Shown here in pieces: positions 55,615 through 64,000 of a DNA stretch of 64,000 bases; position 1 is the stretch's first letter; the number at the start of each line of letters is the position of its first letter. The notes beneath the pieces were generated by a model. It ran no database searches. It was given only the letters and a program-made list of their open reading frames with translations, and had not been told where the DNA came from. The DNA is taken from NCBI RefSeq assembly GCF_017876495.1, contig NZ_JAGIOB010000001.1, positions 1,550,001-1,614,000 of the forward strand. The letters are read 5' to 3'. This DNA is from Microlunatus capsulatus (lineage in GTDB: Bacteria; Actinomycetota; Actinomycetes; Propionibacteriales; Propionibacteriaceae). The translations under genes and the position numbers were made by a program.

Positions 55615-56646
55615 CTACCCGGCGACCGCGGCCGTCCCGCGGACGAGCGCGCGCCGCTCCCCGGGGTCCTCCGGCAGCACCCGCGGCAGCCCGAACCGGT
55701 CGAAGAGCGTCAGCTCGAAGAACGCGACCACGTGGGAGAAGCCGTGCGGGGTCAGCGTCGGCACCTGCACGTGGAACGCGTGGTGCCGCCCGTCCGGCCC
55801 CAGCATGTACAGGGCCAGCGCCGGCCGGCCGTTGGCCATCACCGGGACCATCACCTGGTCCCCTGCCGCGGACGCCGGGCACTGGGTGCTGATCAGGGTG
55901 CCGATCGCCGCGGGGCCGGAGTACCAGCCGTCGAACGGCGGCATCTCCCAGACCGCGTCCTCGGTGAGCAGCTCGACGATCCGGGCCACGTCGTAGCGCT
56001 CGAAGGCGTCCACGTAGGCGGTGAGCATCCGCTGCGCGTGCTCCTCCTCGACCGGGGGCAGCTCGGCGTCGGGGTCGAGCTTGGCCAGCTGGGCCCGGGC
56101 CCGCTGCAGGCTGCTGTTCACCGCGGCCACCGAGAGGTCCAGCAGCTCGGCCACCTCGCTGGCGTGCCAGGCCAGCACGTCGCGCAGGATGACCACCGCC
56201 CGCTGGGGCGGCGTCAGGTGCTGGAGGGCGGCGACGAAGGCCAGCCGCACGCTGTCGCGGCTGACCACCGCGGAGGCCGGGTCGGCGTCGCCGTGGCCCC
56301 AGACGACGGTGTCGGGGAGCGGCTCCAGCCACGGCGTCTCGGGCCGGCTGCTCAGCTGCCCGGCGGGGTCCGCGGCGGGCTGGCCGAGGCCGGTGGGCAG
56401 CGGCCGGCGCTGGCGCGACTCCAGCGCCGTCAGGCAGACGTTGGTGGCGATCCGGTACATCCAGGTGCGCAGCGAGGAGCGGTTCTCGAAGCCGTGGAAG
56501 GCGCGCCAGGCCCGGATGTAGGTCTCCTGCACCAGGTCCTCGGCGTCGTGCACGGAGCCGAGCATCCGGTAGCAGTGAGCGGTCAGCTCCCCGCGCAGGG
56601 GCTCGACCTGGCTGAGGAAGACGTCGTCGTCGGTCGCGAGGCTCAC
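55615..56646 (-). CDS. ECF RNA polymerase sigma factor with C-terminal SnoaL-like domain
   Basis: A 343-residue sigma factor. Region 2 contains HCYRMLGSVHDAEDLVQETYIRAWRA, region 4 is LTPPQRAVVILRDVLAWHASEVAELLDLSVAAVNSSLQRAR. A ~130-residue SnoaL/NTF2-like domain follows, as in the SigG/SigJ-like groups, where it replaces an anti-sigma factor as control element. A TACTTT box is 6 nt before the GTG. Divergent from a VOC gene. Confidence 0.9.
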   Translation of the reverse strand: MSLATDDDVFLSQVEPLRGELTAHCYRMLGSVHDAEDLVQETYIRAWRAFHGFENRSSLRTWMYRIATNVCLTALESRQRRPLPTGLGQPAADPAGQLSSRPETPWLEPLPDTVVWGHGDADPASAVVSRDSVRLAFVAALQHLTPPQRAVVILRDVLAWHASEVAELLDLSVAAVNSSLQRARAQLAKLDPDAELPPVEEEHAQRMLTAYVDAFERYDVARIVELLTEDAVWEMPPFDGWYSGPAAIGTLISTQCPASAAGDQVMVPVMANGRPALALYMLGPDGRHHAFHVQVPTLTPHGFSHVVAFFELTLFDRFGLPRVLPEDPGERRALVRGTAAVAG

Positions 56647-56738
56647 CCCGAGAAAGTACCGCCGCAGCCGATGATCCGCAGCCCCTGCCGCGGTCTCTCC
56701 TGCACAGCGTCCCGCTGCCCCGAACAGGAGTGACCGCC

Positions 56739-57134
56739 GTGCACCGGATGATCTTCGTCAACCTGCCCGTCGCCGACGTGGAGGCCAGCAAGGCCTTCTA
56801 CACCGGGCTCGGCTTCAGCCTCAACCCCGAGTACTCCGACGCCTCGACGGCCTGCGTCGTGGTGTCCGACACCATCGTCGTGATGGCCCTCCAGCGGGAC
56901 CGCTTCGCCGACTTCGTCGCCGGACCCGTCGGCGACCCGGCCGCCGCCACGACCTCGATCAGCTGCCTCTCGGCCGAGAGCCCGGACGAGGTCGACGCCC
57001 TCGTCGAGCGGGCGCTGCGGCACGGCGGCCGGCCGTGGCTGGACAAGATGGTCGACGGGCCGATGTACGGGCACAGCTTCACCGACCCCGACGGCCACGT
57101 CTGGGAAGTCCTGCACATGGCCCAGGGCGGCTGA
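56739..57134 (+). CDS. VOC-family (glyoxalase/bleomycin-resistance-like) protein
   Basis: A 131-residue protein with two beta-alpha-beta-beta-beta modules (MIFVNLPVADVEASKAFYTGLGF and GHSFTDPDGHVWEVLHM). Substrate unknown. CAGGAG is 8 nt upstream of the GTG at 56739; the GTG at 56730 overlaps that site and is less likely. Divergent from the sigma factor, which may regulate it. Confidence 0.85.
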   Translation: MHRMIFVNLPVADVEASKAFYTGLGFSLNPEYSDASTACVVVSDTIVVMALQRDRFADFVAGPVGDPAAATTSISCLSAESPDEVDALVERALRHGGRPWLDKMVDGPMYGHSFTDPDGHVWEVLHMAQGG

Positions 57135-57191
57135 TCCCGCCGGCGCTGAACCGGTCCAGGAGCCCCCGGCCCGGCCGCTAGCGTGGGTCCC

Positions 57192-58226
57192 ATGACCTAT
57201 GTCGCCGACGACGCCCGCTACGACGTCCAGCCCTACCGCCGCTGCGGCCGCAGCGGGCTCAAGCTCCCCGCCGTCTCCCTCGGGTTCTGGCACAACTTCG
57301 GGGACGACAAGCCCCTGGAGACCCAGCGCGCGGTGATGCGCCGCGCCTTCGACCTCGGCGTGAACCACTTCGACCTGGCCAACAACTACGGCCCGCCCTA
57401 CGGCGCCGCCGAGGTGAACGCCGGGACCATCCTCCGCCAGGACTTCGCGCGGTACCGCGACGAGCTGGTCATCTCCTCCAAGGCCGGCTGGGACATGTGG
57501 CCCGGCCCCTACGGCGACCACGGCTCGCGCAAGTACCTCACCGCCAGCCTCGACCAGTCCCTGGAGCGGCTCGGCCTCGACTACGTCGACATCTTCTACC
57601 ACCACCGTCCCGACCCCGAGACGCCGCTGGAGGAGACGATGGGGGCGCTCGACGCTGCCGTCCGGGCCGGCAAGGCGCTCTACGTGGGCGTCTCGTCCTA
57701 CTCCCCCGAGCACACCGCCGCGGCCGCCGCGATCCTGCGCGACCTCGGCACCCCGATGCTCATCCACCAGCCCTCGTACTCGATGTTCAACCGCTGGATC
57801 GAGGGCGGGCTGCTCGACGTCCTAGAGCAGGAGGGCGTCGGCTGCATCGCCTTCACCGCGCTGGCCCAGGGCCTGCTGACCAACCGGTACCTCGACGGCG
57901 TGCCCGCCGACTCCCGCGCGGCGCAGGGCAAGTCGCTGAGCACCGACCAGATCAGCGAGGACAACCTCGCCCGGGTCCGCGCGCTCAACGAGATCGCCGC
58001 CGGCCGGGGCCAGACCCTCGCGCAGCTGGCGCTCGCCTGGGTGCTGCGCGACGCGCGGGTCACCTCGACCCTGATCGGCGCCAGCAGCGTCGCCCAGCTG
58101 GAGGACAACGTCGCCGCCGTCGGCAACCTGGACTTCACCGCCGACGAGCTCGCCGCCATCGACGAGCACGCCGTCGAGTCCGGCATCGACCTCTGGGCCG
58201 GGGCCCGGGACGCCACCGCCAGCTGA
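57192..58226 (+). CDS. Aldo/keto reductase (YghZ/glyceraldehyde-3-phosphate reductase-like)
   Basis: A 344-residue NADPH-dependent reductase, TIM barrel. The tetrad is in DLANNYG (Asp, Tyr), SSKAGWDMWPGPYGD (Lys) and FYHHRPD (His). The blocks GPPYGAAE and MWPGPYG fit the YghZ/MgrA subgroup, which acts on L-glyceraldehyde-3-phosphate or methylglyoxal. The ATG at 57192 is chosen; a TAGCGT box ends 7 nt upstream. Confidence 0.88.
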   Translation: MTYVADDARYDVQPYRRCGRSGLKLPAVSLGFWHNFGDDKPLETQRAVMRRAFDLGVNHFDLANNYGPPYGAAEVNAGTILRQDFARYRDELVISSKAGWDMWPGPYGDHGSRKYLTASLDQSLERLGLDYVDIFYHHRPDPETPLEETMGALDAAVRAGKALYVGVSSYSPEHTAAAAAILRDLGTPMLIHQPSYSMFNRWIEGGLLDVLEQEGVGCIAFTALAQGLLTNRYLDGVPADSRAAQGKSLSTDQISEDNLARVRALNEIAAGRGQTLAQLALAWVLRDARVTSTLIGASSVAQLEDNVAAVGNLDFTADELAAIDEHAVESGIDLWAGARDATAS

Positions 58227-58286
58227 GCCGGACCCACCGAGGCTGAGCCGCCCGCGACGCAGCGGCCTGAGCCGACCCCTCCGCGG

Positions 58287-58321
58287 CCTGAGCCTGTCGA
58301 AGGCCCTTCGACAGGCTCAGG
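58287..58321. repeat. 17-bp palindrome CCTGAGCCTGTCGAAGG, likely bidirectional terminator
   Basis: A perfect inverted repeat with a 1-nt centre (58304). It lies between the convergent reductase and peptidase genes. The sequence is related to 51672-51732 and 11784-11823, so it is a dispersed family. Confidence 0.85.
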
Positions 58322-58332
58322 GAGCGGGAGGC

Positions 58333-60435
58333 TCAGGCGGCCGGCGGCACCAGACCGGTGTGGTGGGCGGCGAAGGCCAGCAGGTCGGCCCACTCGGCCG
58401 CCTGGAGGGCGGCGGGCTTGCCCGCGCCGTGGCCCGTGGCCACCTCCACCCGGGTGAGCACCGGGGCGTCGCCCGCCTGGGCGTGCTGCAGGGTCGCGAC
58501 GAACTTGTGGCTGTGCAGCGGGACGACCCGGTCGTCGTGGTCCCCCGTCACCACCAGCGTCGCCGGGTAGCGGGTCCCCGGCCGGACGGCGTGCAGCGGC
58601 GAGTAGGCCAGCGCGTCGGCGAACTGCGCGGGGTCGCGCGGGTCGCCGTAGTCGGAGATCCACGCCGCGCCCACCGTGAAGAGGTGGAAGCGCAGCATGT
58701 CCAGCACGCCGACGCCAGGCAGCGCCACCGCGGCCAGGTCGGGCCGCTGCGTCATCACCGCCCCCACCAGCAGGCCGCCGTTGCTGCGCCCGTGCAGGGC
58801 CAGCTGCTCCCGCGTCGTCACGCCGGTGGACTGCAGGTGCTCGGCCACGGCCACGAAGTCGTCGAAGACGTTCTGCTTACGGCTGAGCCGGCCGGCCTCG
58901 TACCACTCGGTGCCGTACTCCCCGCCCCCGCGCAGGTTGGCGATGGCCAGCACGCCGCCGGCGGCCAGCCAGCCTGCCCAGCCCGGCCGGTAGTCGGCGA
59001 AGAGCGGGATCTTGAAGCCGCCGTACCCCCACAGCAGGGTCGGCCGCGGCGCGTCCGCGTCCGCCCCCGCCGCCCGGATGAGGAAGTAGGGCACCCGCGT
59101 CCCGTCCGCGCTGGTCGCGGCGGACCGCTCGACGGTGACCTCCGGCGGCACGAAACCCCCGCCCGCGCCCCGCACCAGCCCGGGCAGCGGGGTGACCTCG
59201 CCCGAGCCGAAGTGGACGAGGTGCGCCGCCGTGGGGCTGACCACCGAGGACAGGCCGACGAAGACCTCGTCGTCGCCGGCGTGGCCCTCGAGCCCGACGA
59301 CGGCGCCGGCGGGCAGGTCGACGGGGCCGAGCAGCCGCCCGTGGAGGTCGTAGCGGCTCACCCGTGGCTGGGCGTCGACGAGGTGCACGGTGACGAAGCC
59401 GTCCCCGGCGGCGACGACCTGGCCCAGGGTGTGCTCGGTCTCGGCCAGCACCTCGCGCCACGCGTCGTCGCGGCCCCGGCGGACGGCCTCGAGGTCGACG
59501 GCGACGACGCGACCCCGCTCGGCCTCGTCGTCGGTGGAGAGGTAGAGCGTCGAGCCCTCGGAGCGGACCAGCGTGAACTCCGCGACCGGCTCGTCGACGA
59601 CCTTCAGCGGCTCCCCCAGCGCGCTGGCGCCGTCGTCGGTGGTCACCGGGTAGGCCCACAGCCGGTTCTGGTTCTCGGTCCCGGCGACGATGCTGACGAC
59701 CAGCCAGCGGTCGTCGTCGGTGGTCTCGGCCCAGAGCATCAGCCGCTCGTCGGAGAACTCCAGCAGCAGCTCGTCCTCCGCGACGGGCCGGCCGACGCGG
59801 TGCAGCCGCAGCTTGCCGCCGGCGAGGGCGGAGGTCTGGGTGCCCTCGGCGTGGCCCTCGTGGTCGAACGCGGTGTAGACGAACGAGCGGCCGTCCGGCA
59901 GCCAGACGGCCTCGGAGAACTTCGTCTGGACGCCGACGTCGGGCACCTCGGCGCCGCTCTCGACGTCGAGCAGGTGGAAGGTGTGCCAGTCGCTGCCGCC
60001 CTCGCTGACGGCGTAGGCCAGCTGGGCGCCGTCCCGGCGCACGGCCAGCGCGGCCAGGGAGCTGGTGCCGTCGGCCGAGAAGGTGTTGGGGTCGACCAGC
60101 ACGCGGCCGCCCTCGAGCAGCTCGGGCAGGGAGTCGGCGATATACCAGACGTCCTGGTCCTGGCGGCCGTCGTTCCGGTTCACCAGGTAGCGGCCGCCCC
60201 GGTGCAGCGGGGTGCCGGCACGGGGCCGGGCCAGCACGGCGGCCATCGTCGCGCCGAACCACGCCCGCTCGGGCAGGGCGGCGAGGTAGGCGCTGCTGGT
60301 CGCGTTCTGCCGGGCGACCCAGTCGGCGGTCTCGGCGGCGTCGGGGTCCTCGAGCCAGCGGTACGGATCCGCCACGGCCCGGCCGTGGAGCTGCTCGCGG
60401 GTGTCGTCACGTCGGGTGCTGGGGTAGTCGACCAC
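58333..60435 (-). CDS. Prolyl oligopeptidase family serine peptidase (S9A)
   Basis: A 700-residue peptidase. It starts with the typical YPSTRRDD...DPYRWLED and a beta-propeller (~70-400); the hydrolase domain has the nucleophile in HGRSNGGLLVG, the Asp in TGDHDDRVVP and the His in ATGHGAGK. It has no signal peptide. It cleaves after Pro in short peptides. GTG start, with TAGCGT 8 nt upstream. Confidence 0.95.
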   Translation of the reverse strand: MVDYPSTRRDDTREQLHGRAVADPYRWLEDPDAAETADWVARQNATSSAYLAALPERAWFGATMAAVLARPRAGTPLHRGGRYLVNRNDGRQDQDVWYIADSLPELLEGGRVLVDPNTFSADGTSSLAALAVRRDGAQLAYAVSEGGSDWHTFHLLDVESGAEVPDVGVQTKFSEAVWLPDGRSFVYTAFDHEGHAEGTQTSALAGGKLRLHRVGRPVAEDELLLEFSDERLMLWAETTDDDRWLVVSIVAGTENQNRLWAYPVTTDDGASALGEPLKVVDEPVAEFTLVRSEGSTLYLSTDDEAERGRVVAVDLEAVRRGRDDAWREVLAETEHTLGQVVAAGDGFVTVHLVDAQPRVSRYDLHGRLLGPVDLPAGAVVGLEGHAGDDEVFVGLSSVVSPTAAHLVHFGSGEVTPLPGLVRGAGGGFVPPEVTVERSAATSADGTRVPYFLIRAAGADADAPRPTLLWGYGGFKIPLFADYRPGWAGWLAAGGVLAIANLRGGGEYGTEWYEAGRLSRKQNVFDDFVAVAEHLQSTGVTTREQLALHGRSNGGLLVGAVMTQRPDLAAVALPGVGVLDMLRFHLFTVGAAWISDYGDPRDPAQFADALAYSPLHAVRPGTRYPATLVVTGDHDDRVVPLHSHKFVATLQHAQAGDAPVLTRVEVATGHGAGKPAALQAAEWADLLAFAAHHTGLVPPAA

Positions 60436-60474
60436 GTCGGCCCACGCTACCCGGCCCGCTCGGGCGGGTCGCGC

Positions 60475-61338
60475 TCAGTCGGCCAGCGGGCCGAACGGGA
60501 CGCCGAGCGCGGTGAGCATCTCCTCGCCGCCGTCCTCGGCGGTGAGCACCCAGGTCCCGTGCGCGGTGACGGTCATCGTGTGCTCCCAGTGCGCGGCCAC
60601 CCGGCCGTCGTCGGTGACGACGGTCCAGTCGTCGGCCAGCACGTGGTTCTCGGGCGAGCCGAGGGTGAGCATGGGCTCGACGGCCAGGGCCAGCCCCTCC
60701 ACGAGCCGGGGCCCGCGGCCGCGGCCGGGCAGCACGCCGCGGGGGGCCAGGTTGGGCACGTCCGGCGGCTGGTGCATGGCCGAGCCGATGCCGTGCCCCA
60801 CGTACTCCTCGACGATGCCGTAGCCGCCGTCGAGGGAGCGGACGTGCTCCTCGACCGCGGCGGAGATGTCGCCGACGTGGCCGCCCAGCCGGGCGGCGGC
60901 GATGCCGTGCCACAGGGCGCCGCGGGTGGCCTCGCTGAGGGCCAGGGCCTCCGGCGCGACCTCGCCGACGGCGACGGTGAGGGCGGAGTCGCCGTGCCAG
61001 CCCTCGACGACGGCGCCGCAGTCGATGGAGAGCAGGTCGCCCTCGGCGAGCACCCGGTGGCCGGGCACGCCGTGCACGACCTCCTCGTTCACCGACAGGC
61101 AGGTGACGCCCTGGAACCCGCCGACGCCCTCGTGGGCGCCGTAGTCCAGGAACGACGGGGTGGCGCCGGCGGAGCGGATGACCTCGGCGGCGACGGCGTC
61201 GAGCTCGCGGGTGCTGACGCCGGGCCGGACGGCCGCCCGGGTGGCGGCGAGGGCGGCGGCCACGACGAGGCCGGCCCGCCGCATCAGCAGCAACTGCTCG
61301 CGGGTCTTGATCTCCACGCCCCGGTGGCCGAACACCAC
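60475..61338 (-). CDS. map: Methionine aminopeptidase type I
   Basis: A 287-residue enzyme removing N-terminal Met. Metal ligands: SIDCGAVVEGWHGDSA (two Asp), GHGIG (His), EPMLTL (Glu) and the C-terminal EHTMTVT (Glu). The GTG at 61338 is 4 bp after the adk stop, so the two are coupled; a longer frame at 61428 would overlap adk. Confidence 0.95.
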   Translation of the reverse strand: MVFGHRGVEIKTREQLLLMRRAGLVVAAALAATRAAVRPGVSTRELDAVAAEVIRSAGATPSFLDYGAHEGVGGFQGVTCLSVNEEVVHGVPGHRVLAEGDLLSIDCGAVVEGWHGDSALTVAVGEVAPEALALSEATRGALWHGIAAARLGGHVGDISAAVEEHVRSLDGGYGIVEEYVGHGIGSAMHQPPDVPNLAPRGVLPGRGRGPRLVEGLALAVEPMLTLGSPENHVLADDWTVVTDDGRVAAHWEHTMTVTAHGTWVLTAEDGGEEMLTALGVPFGPLAD

Positions 61339-61342
61339 GGGG

Positions 61343-61942
61343 TCAGCCCTCGGTGCTGAGGGCCGGCGCGCCGCCGGTCTTGGCGTCCAGCGCGTCGAAC
61401 AGGCGCCGGGAGACCTCGTCGACCGCACCCAGGCCGTCCACCTCCACCAGCAGGTCGCGGCGGCGGAAGATCTCGAGCAGCGGTGCGGTCTGGTCGGCGT
61501 AGACCTGCTGCCGGACGCGGATGGTCTCCTCGCGGTCGTCGGCGCGGCCGGCGGTCTCGGCCCGCTTCAGCAGCCGGGCGACCACCTCGTCGGTGTCGGC
61601 GACCAGGCAGATGACGGCGTCCAGCGCCTCTCCACGGCCGGCCAGGAAGGCGTCGAGCGTCTCCACCTGGTCGGGCGTGCGCGGGTACCCGTCGAGGAGG
61701 AAGCCCCGCACGCAGTCCACCTCGGCGAGCCGGGCGGCGACGATCTCGTTGGTGATCTCGTCGCTCACGTAGCCGCCGGAGTCCATGATCTCGCGCACCT
61801 GCTGCGCGAGCGGGGTGTCCGAGGTCTTCATGGCCCGGAAGATGTCGCCCGTCGAGATGGCCGGGATCCCGTAGCGCTGCGCGACGTGCGCGGCCTGGGT
61901 GCCCTTGCCCGCCCCCGGCGGACCCATGATGAGGAGACGCAT
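61343..61942 (-). CDS. adk: Adenylate kinase
   Basis: A 199-residue kinase converting ATP and AMP to 2 ADP. P-loop GPPGAGKGTQ (7-16), AMP-binding STGDIFR, and GFLLDGYPRT. The LID is of the short type without zinc cysteines. The ATG overlaps the secY stop by one base (TGATG). Confidence 0.96.
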   Translation of the reverse strand: MRLLIMGPPGAGKGTQAAHVAQRYGIPAISTGDIFRAMKTSDTPLAQQVREIMDSGGYVSDEITNEIVAARLAEVDCVRGFLLDGYPRTPDQVETLDAFLAGRGEALDAVICLVADTDEVVARLLKRAETAGRADDREETIRVRQQVYADQTAPLLEIFRRRDLLVEVDGLGAVDEVSRRLFDALDAKTGGAPALSTEG

Positions 61943-63249
61943 CAGCGGAGGAACCCTTCGTAGTTGCGTTGCTGCAGCTGGCTCTCGATCTGCTTCACGG
62001 TGTCCAGGCCGACGCCGACGATGATGAGGATCGAGGTGCCGCCGAAGGGGAAGTTCTGGTTGGCGTCCAGGAAGATGAACGCCACCGACGGCAGCAGGGC
62101 GATCAGGCCCAGGTAGAGCGAGCCCGGGAAGGTCAGCCGGGAGAGCACGAAGGCGAGGTAGTCCTCGGTCGGCTTGCCCGCCCGGATCCCCGGGATGAAG
62201 CCGCCGTACTTCTTCATGTTGTCGGCGACCTCGTTCGGGTTGAACGTGATGGCCACGTAGAAGTAGGCGAAGAACACGATCAGCAGGAAGAACGTGACCA
62301 TGTAGAGCGGGTGGTCGCCGCGCACGAAGTTCGCCGAGATCCACGACGAGAAGCGGCCCTCGGGCCGGAACTGGGCGTAGAGGGCGGGCAGGTACAGCAG
62401 CGACGAGGCGAAGATGACGGGGATGACGCCGGCCTGGTTGACCTTGATGGGGATGTAGGTCGTCGAGCCGCCGAGCATCCGGCTGCCGACCATCCGCTTG
62501 GCGTACTGCACGGGGATGCGGCGCTGGGACTGCTCGACGAAGATGACGCCGGCCATGACCACCAGGCCGAGGGCGATCACCAGCAGGAAGATGACCCAGC
62601 CCTGCGAGCCCGGGCGGGCGACCTTGAGGCCCCACAGGGCGCTCGGGAAGGTGGCGGCGATCTGGGTGAAGATCATCACCGACATGCCGTTGCCGACGCC
62701 GCGCTCGGTAATCAGCTCACCCATCCACATGATGACGCTGGTGCCGGCGGTCATCGTCAGGATCATCGTGATGACCGGGAAGATGCCCTTGTCGTAGACC
62801 AGGCCGGGGCAGCCGGTGAAGAGCCGGTCGTTGACGGCCACGGTGACGAACGCCGTCGAGTTGAGGACGGCGAGCACCAGGGTCAGGTACCGGGTGTACT
62901 GGGTGATCTTCGTCTGGCCCGCCTGGCCCTCCTTCTTGAGGGCCTCGAGCCGCGGGATGACGACGGTGAGCAGCTGCAGGATGATGCTGGCGGTGATGTA
63001 GGGCATGATCCCCAGCGCGAAGATCGCGAGCTGGAGGAGCGCCCCGCCGGAGAACAGGTTGATCAGGGAGTACAGGCCCTGCTGCTCGCCGCTCTGGGCC
63101 TGCTTGAGGCAGAAGTCGACCTGGCTGACGTTGACGTTCGGCGTCGGGATGATCGACCCCAGCCGGAACACGGCGAGGATCGCCAGCGTGAAGAAGATCT
63201 TCTTCCGCAGGTCCGGGGTCCGGAATGCGTTGGCGAATGCGGTGAGCAC
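61942..63249 (-). CDS. secY: Protein translocase subunit SecY
   Basis: A 435-residue ten-helix channel of the Sec translocon. It starts LTAFANAFRTPDLRKKI; the QYAKRMVGSR and GFIPGIRAGKPT blocks are diagnostic. The GTG start has GAGAGGGAGG upstream. rplO is not upstream; a different gene is. Confidence 0.97.
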   Translation of the reverse strand: MLTAFANAFRTPDLRKKIFFTLAILAVFRLGSIIPTPNVNVSQVDFCLKQAQSGEQQGLYSLINLFSGGALLQLAIFALGIMPYITASIILQLLTVVIPRLEALKKEGQAGQTKITQYTRYLTLVLAVLNSTAFVTVAVNDRLFTGCPGLVYDKGIFPVITMILTMTAGTSVIMWMGELITERGVGNGMSVMIFTQIAATFPSALWGLKVARPGSQGWVIFLLVIALGLVVMAGVIFVEQSQRRIPVQYAKRMVGSRMLGGSTTYIPIKVNQAGVIPVIFASSLLYLPALYAQFRPEGRFSSWISANFVRGDHPLYMVTFFLLIVFFAYFYVAITFNPNEVADNMKKYGGFIPGIRAGKPTEDYLAFVLSRLTFPGSLYLGLIALLPSVAFIFLDANQNFPFGGTSILIIVGVGLDTVKQIESQLQQRNYEGFLR

Positions 63250-63426
63250 TCCCGCCCTCCCTCTCTTGTTCGACAGCCCCGTCGTGACCGAGCACCTCTC
63301 GGGACGACCCCGACCGCGCAGGACCGGACGACTTTATCAAGGGATCGCGGGGAAGCACGCATCCCCGACGAGCCCGGACCGGCGCGGAGGTCCCCGCGCA
63401 CCGCGCGTCGGCACCCGGGACGACGA

Positions 63427-63464
63427 CAGCCGCCGGTCGACTCAGGCAGGTCGACCGGCGGCTG
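63427..63464 (-). terminator. Terminator of the last gene
   Basis: A perfect 15-bp stem (CAGCCGCCGGTCGAC and its complement) with an 8-nt loop, 20 bp after the stop at 63484. Confidence 0.85.
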
Positions 63465-63483
63465 ACGGCTCGTGCGGCGCGGC

Positions 63484-64000
63484 TCAGAGCTCCAGGCGGG
63501 AGATCCAGTAGGTGGCCGTCGCCGGGCTGGCGTTGCCGAAGCGGGCGTTCGGCAGGTAGAGGCTCCCCCGGAAGGACGCGGCCGTCGTCGGCACGTCGAA
63601 GGTCGCGTCGCCCTCGAGGTCGGCGGCGGTCAGCGTGTCCACCAGCGTGCCGCGGGTGCCCCGGCGGTCCAGCTGGACCACCGCGACCTGGTTGAGCCGG
63701 TTCTGCACCGCGTAGAGGGTCCGGCCGCGCAGCAGCAGGCCGTCGCCGTTGGTCAGCTTGGCCCCGCCCAGGTCGACTTCGCGGGCCACGCCGGTCGAGG
63801 GGTTGACCCGGAACAGCGTCCCGGTGGCGGAGTCCACGACCAGCAGCGAGCGGCGGTCGGGGCTCTGGACGATCCCGTTGGCGCTGTTGGTGCCGGCCGG
63901 CGCCTGCACCCAGTCGCCGCGGAGCGGGAGGGTGCGGACGCGAGCCCGGGCCGGGTCGCCCTTCCGGGCCACCGCGTAGAGCTGCGGCCGGCGCGAGTCG
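63484..64000 (-). CDS. SMP-30/gluconolactonase-like beta-propeller protein (5' end cut by window)
   Basis: The last ~172 residues of a beta-propeller protein. Repeats GIVQSPDRRSLLVVDSATGTLFRVNPSTG and LLLRGRTLYAVQNRLNQVAVVQLD are typical of SMP-30/NHL propellers. The reading frame runs to the window edge (DSRRPQLYAVARKGD), so the start is not seen. It separates secY from rplO. Function unknown; export is likely for such proteins but cannot be seen here. Confidence 0.7.
   Translation of the reverse strand, partial: DSRRPQLYAVARKGDPARARVRTLPLRGDWVQAPAGTNSANGIVQSPDRRSLLVVDSATGTLFRVNPSTGVAREVDLGGAKLTNGDGLLLRGRTLYAVQNRLNQVAVVQLDRRGTRGTLVDTLTAADLEGDATFDVPTTAASFRGSLYLPNARFGNASPATATYWISRLEL

Noticed and set aside
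58360-61359. 999-residue open frame opposite prolyl oligopeptidase and map
   Set aside because: Antisense shadow of two well-identified genes; GC-rich DNA lacks stop codons by chance.

Overview
The window is 64 kb of very GC-rich bacterial chromosome, almost all of it coding, with GTG starts, GTGA/ATGA stop-start overlaps and frequent leaderless-type promoters. The conserved gene order (secY-adk-map; infA-rpmJ-rpsM-rpsK-rpsD-rpoA-rplQ; rplM-rpsI-glmM; glmS-acpS-nnr-alr-tsaE-tsaB) is that of an actinobacterium. A GNAT-TsaE fusion and the general gene set suggest Propionibacteriales (Propionibacteriaceae or Nocardioidaceae), but that placement is inference. I see no phage, transposase, CRISPR, rRNA or tRNA gene.

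Layout. 1-14.3 kb, mostly minus strand: cell-wall precursor and housekeeping genes (tsaB, GNAT-tsaE, a DEAD-box helicase with a very long repeat-rich N-terminus, an alpha/beta hydrolase, alr, nnrE/nnrD, acpS, glmS, glmM, rpsI, rplM), with coaA divergent from glmS. 14.4-26.2 kb: citrate synthase, a CDP-glycerol glycerophosphotransferase-like gene overlapping tail-to-tail with an ABC-F gene, an unrecognised gene, a two-component system, and a divergent operon of a LolA-like exported protein, an ABC-2 exporter and an M28 peptidase. 26.2-29.3 kb: a chained RNA-modification operon (small membrane protein, trmB, truA, rsmC-like, then NUDIX). 29.4-40.7 kb: a DMT permease, an ABC exporter, a secreted GH81 beta-1,3-glucanase with a promoter and LacI-type operator, superoxide dismutase, an S51 peptidase, an FAD oxidoreductase and an ATP-dependent DNA ligase. 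40.7-49.7 kb: a complete five-gene oligopeptide/oligosaccharide ABC importer, an SDR, a glycosyltransferase and a HAD hydrolase. 49.8-54.1 kb: the rplQ-to-infA ribosomal/RNA polymerase block. 54.2-60.4 kb: a ferritin-like protein, a DUF1707 protein, an ECF sigma factor, a VOC protein, an aldo/keto reductase and prolyl oligopeptidase. 60.5-63.2 kb: map, adk, secY. The last gene is cut by the window edge.

Functionally the backbone is translation, transcription and envelope precursor synthesis. Between the conserved ribosomal blocks sit accessory segments: truA, normally next to rplQ, lies about 22 kb away in the opposite orientation. The most interesting unexplained signals are the charge-patterned repeats of the helicase (18-residue basic/acidic repeats followed by a 21-residue acidic repeat), a pair of diverged hairpin elements with stem covariation after sodA, a TAnnnT-N6-8-start promoter signature at eleven genes, an 11-bp-phased direct repeat between the two-component system and its divergent export operon, and the structured spacers in the alpha operon.
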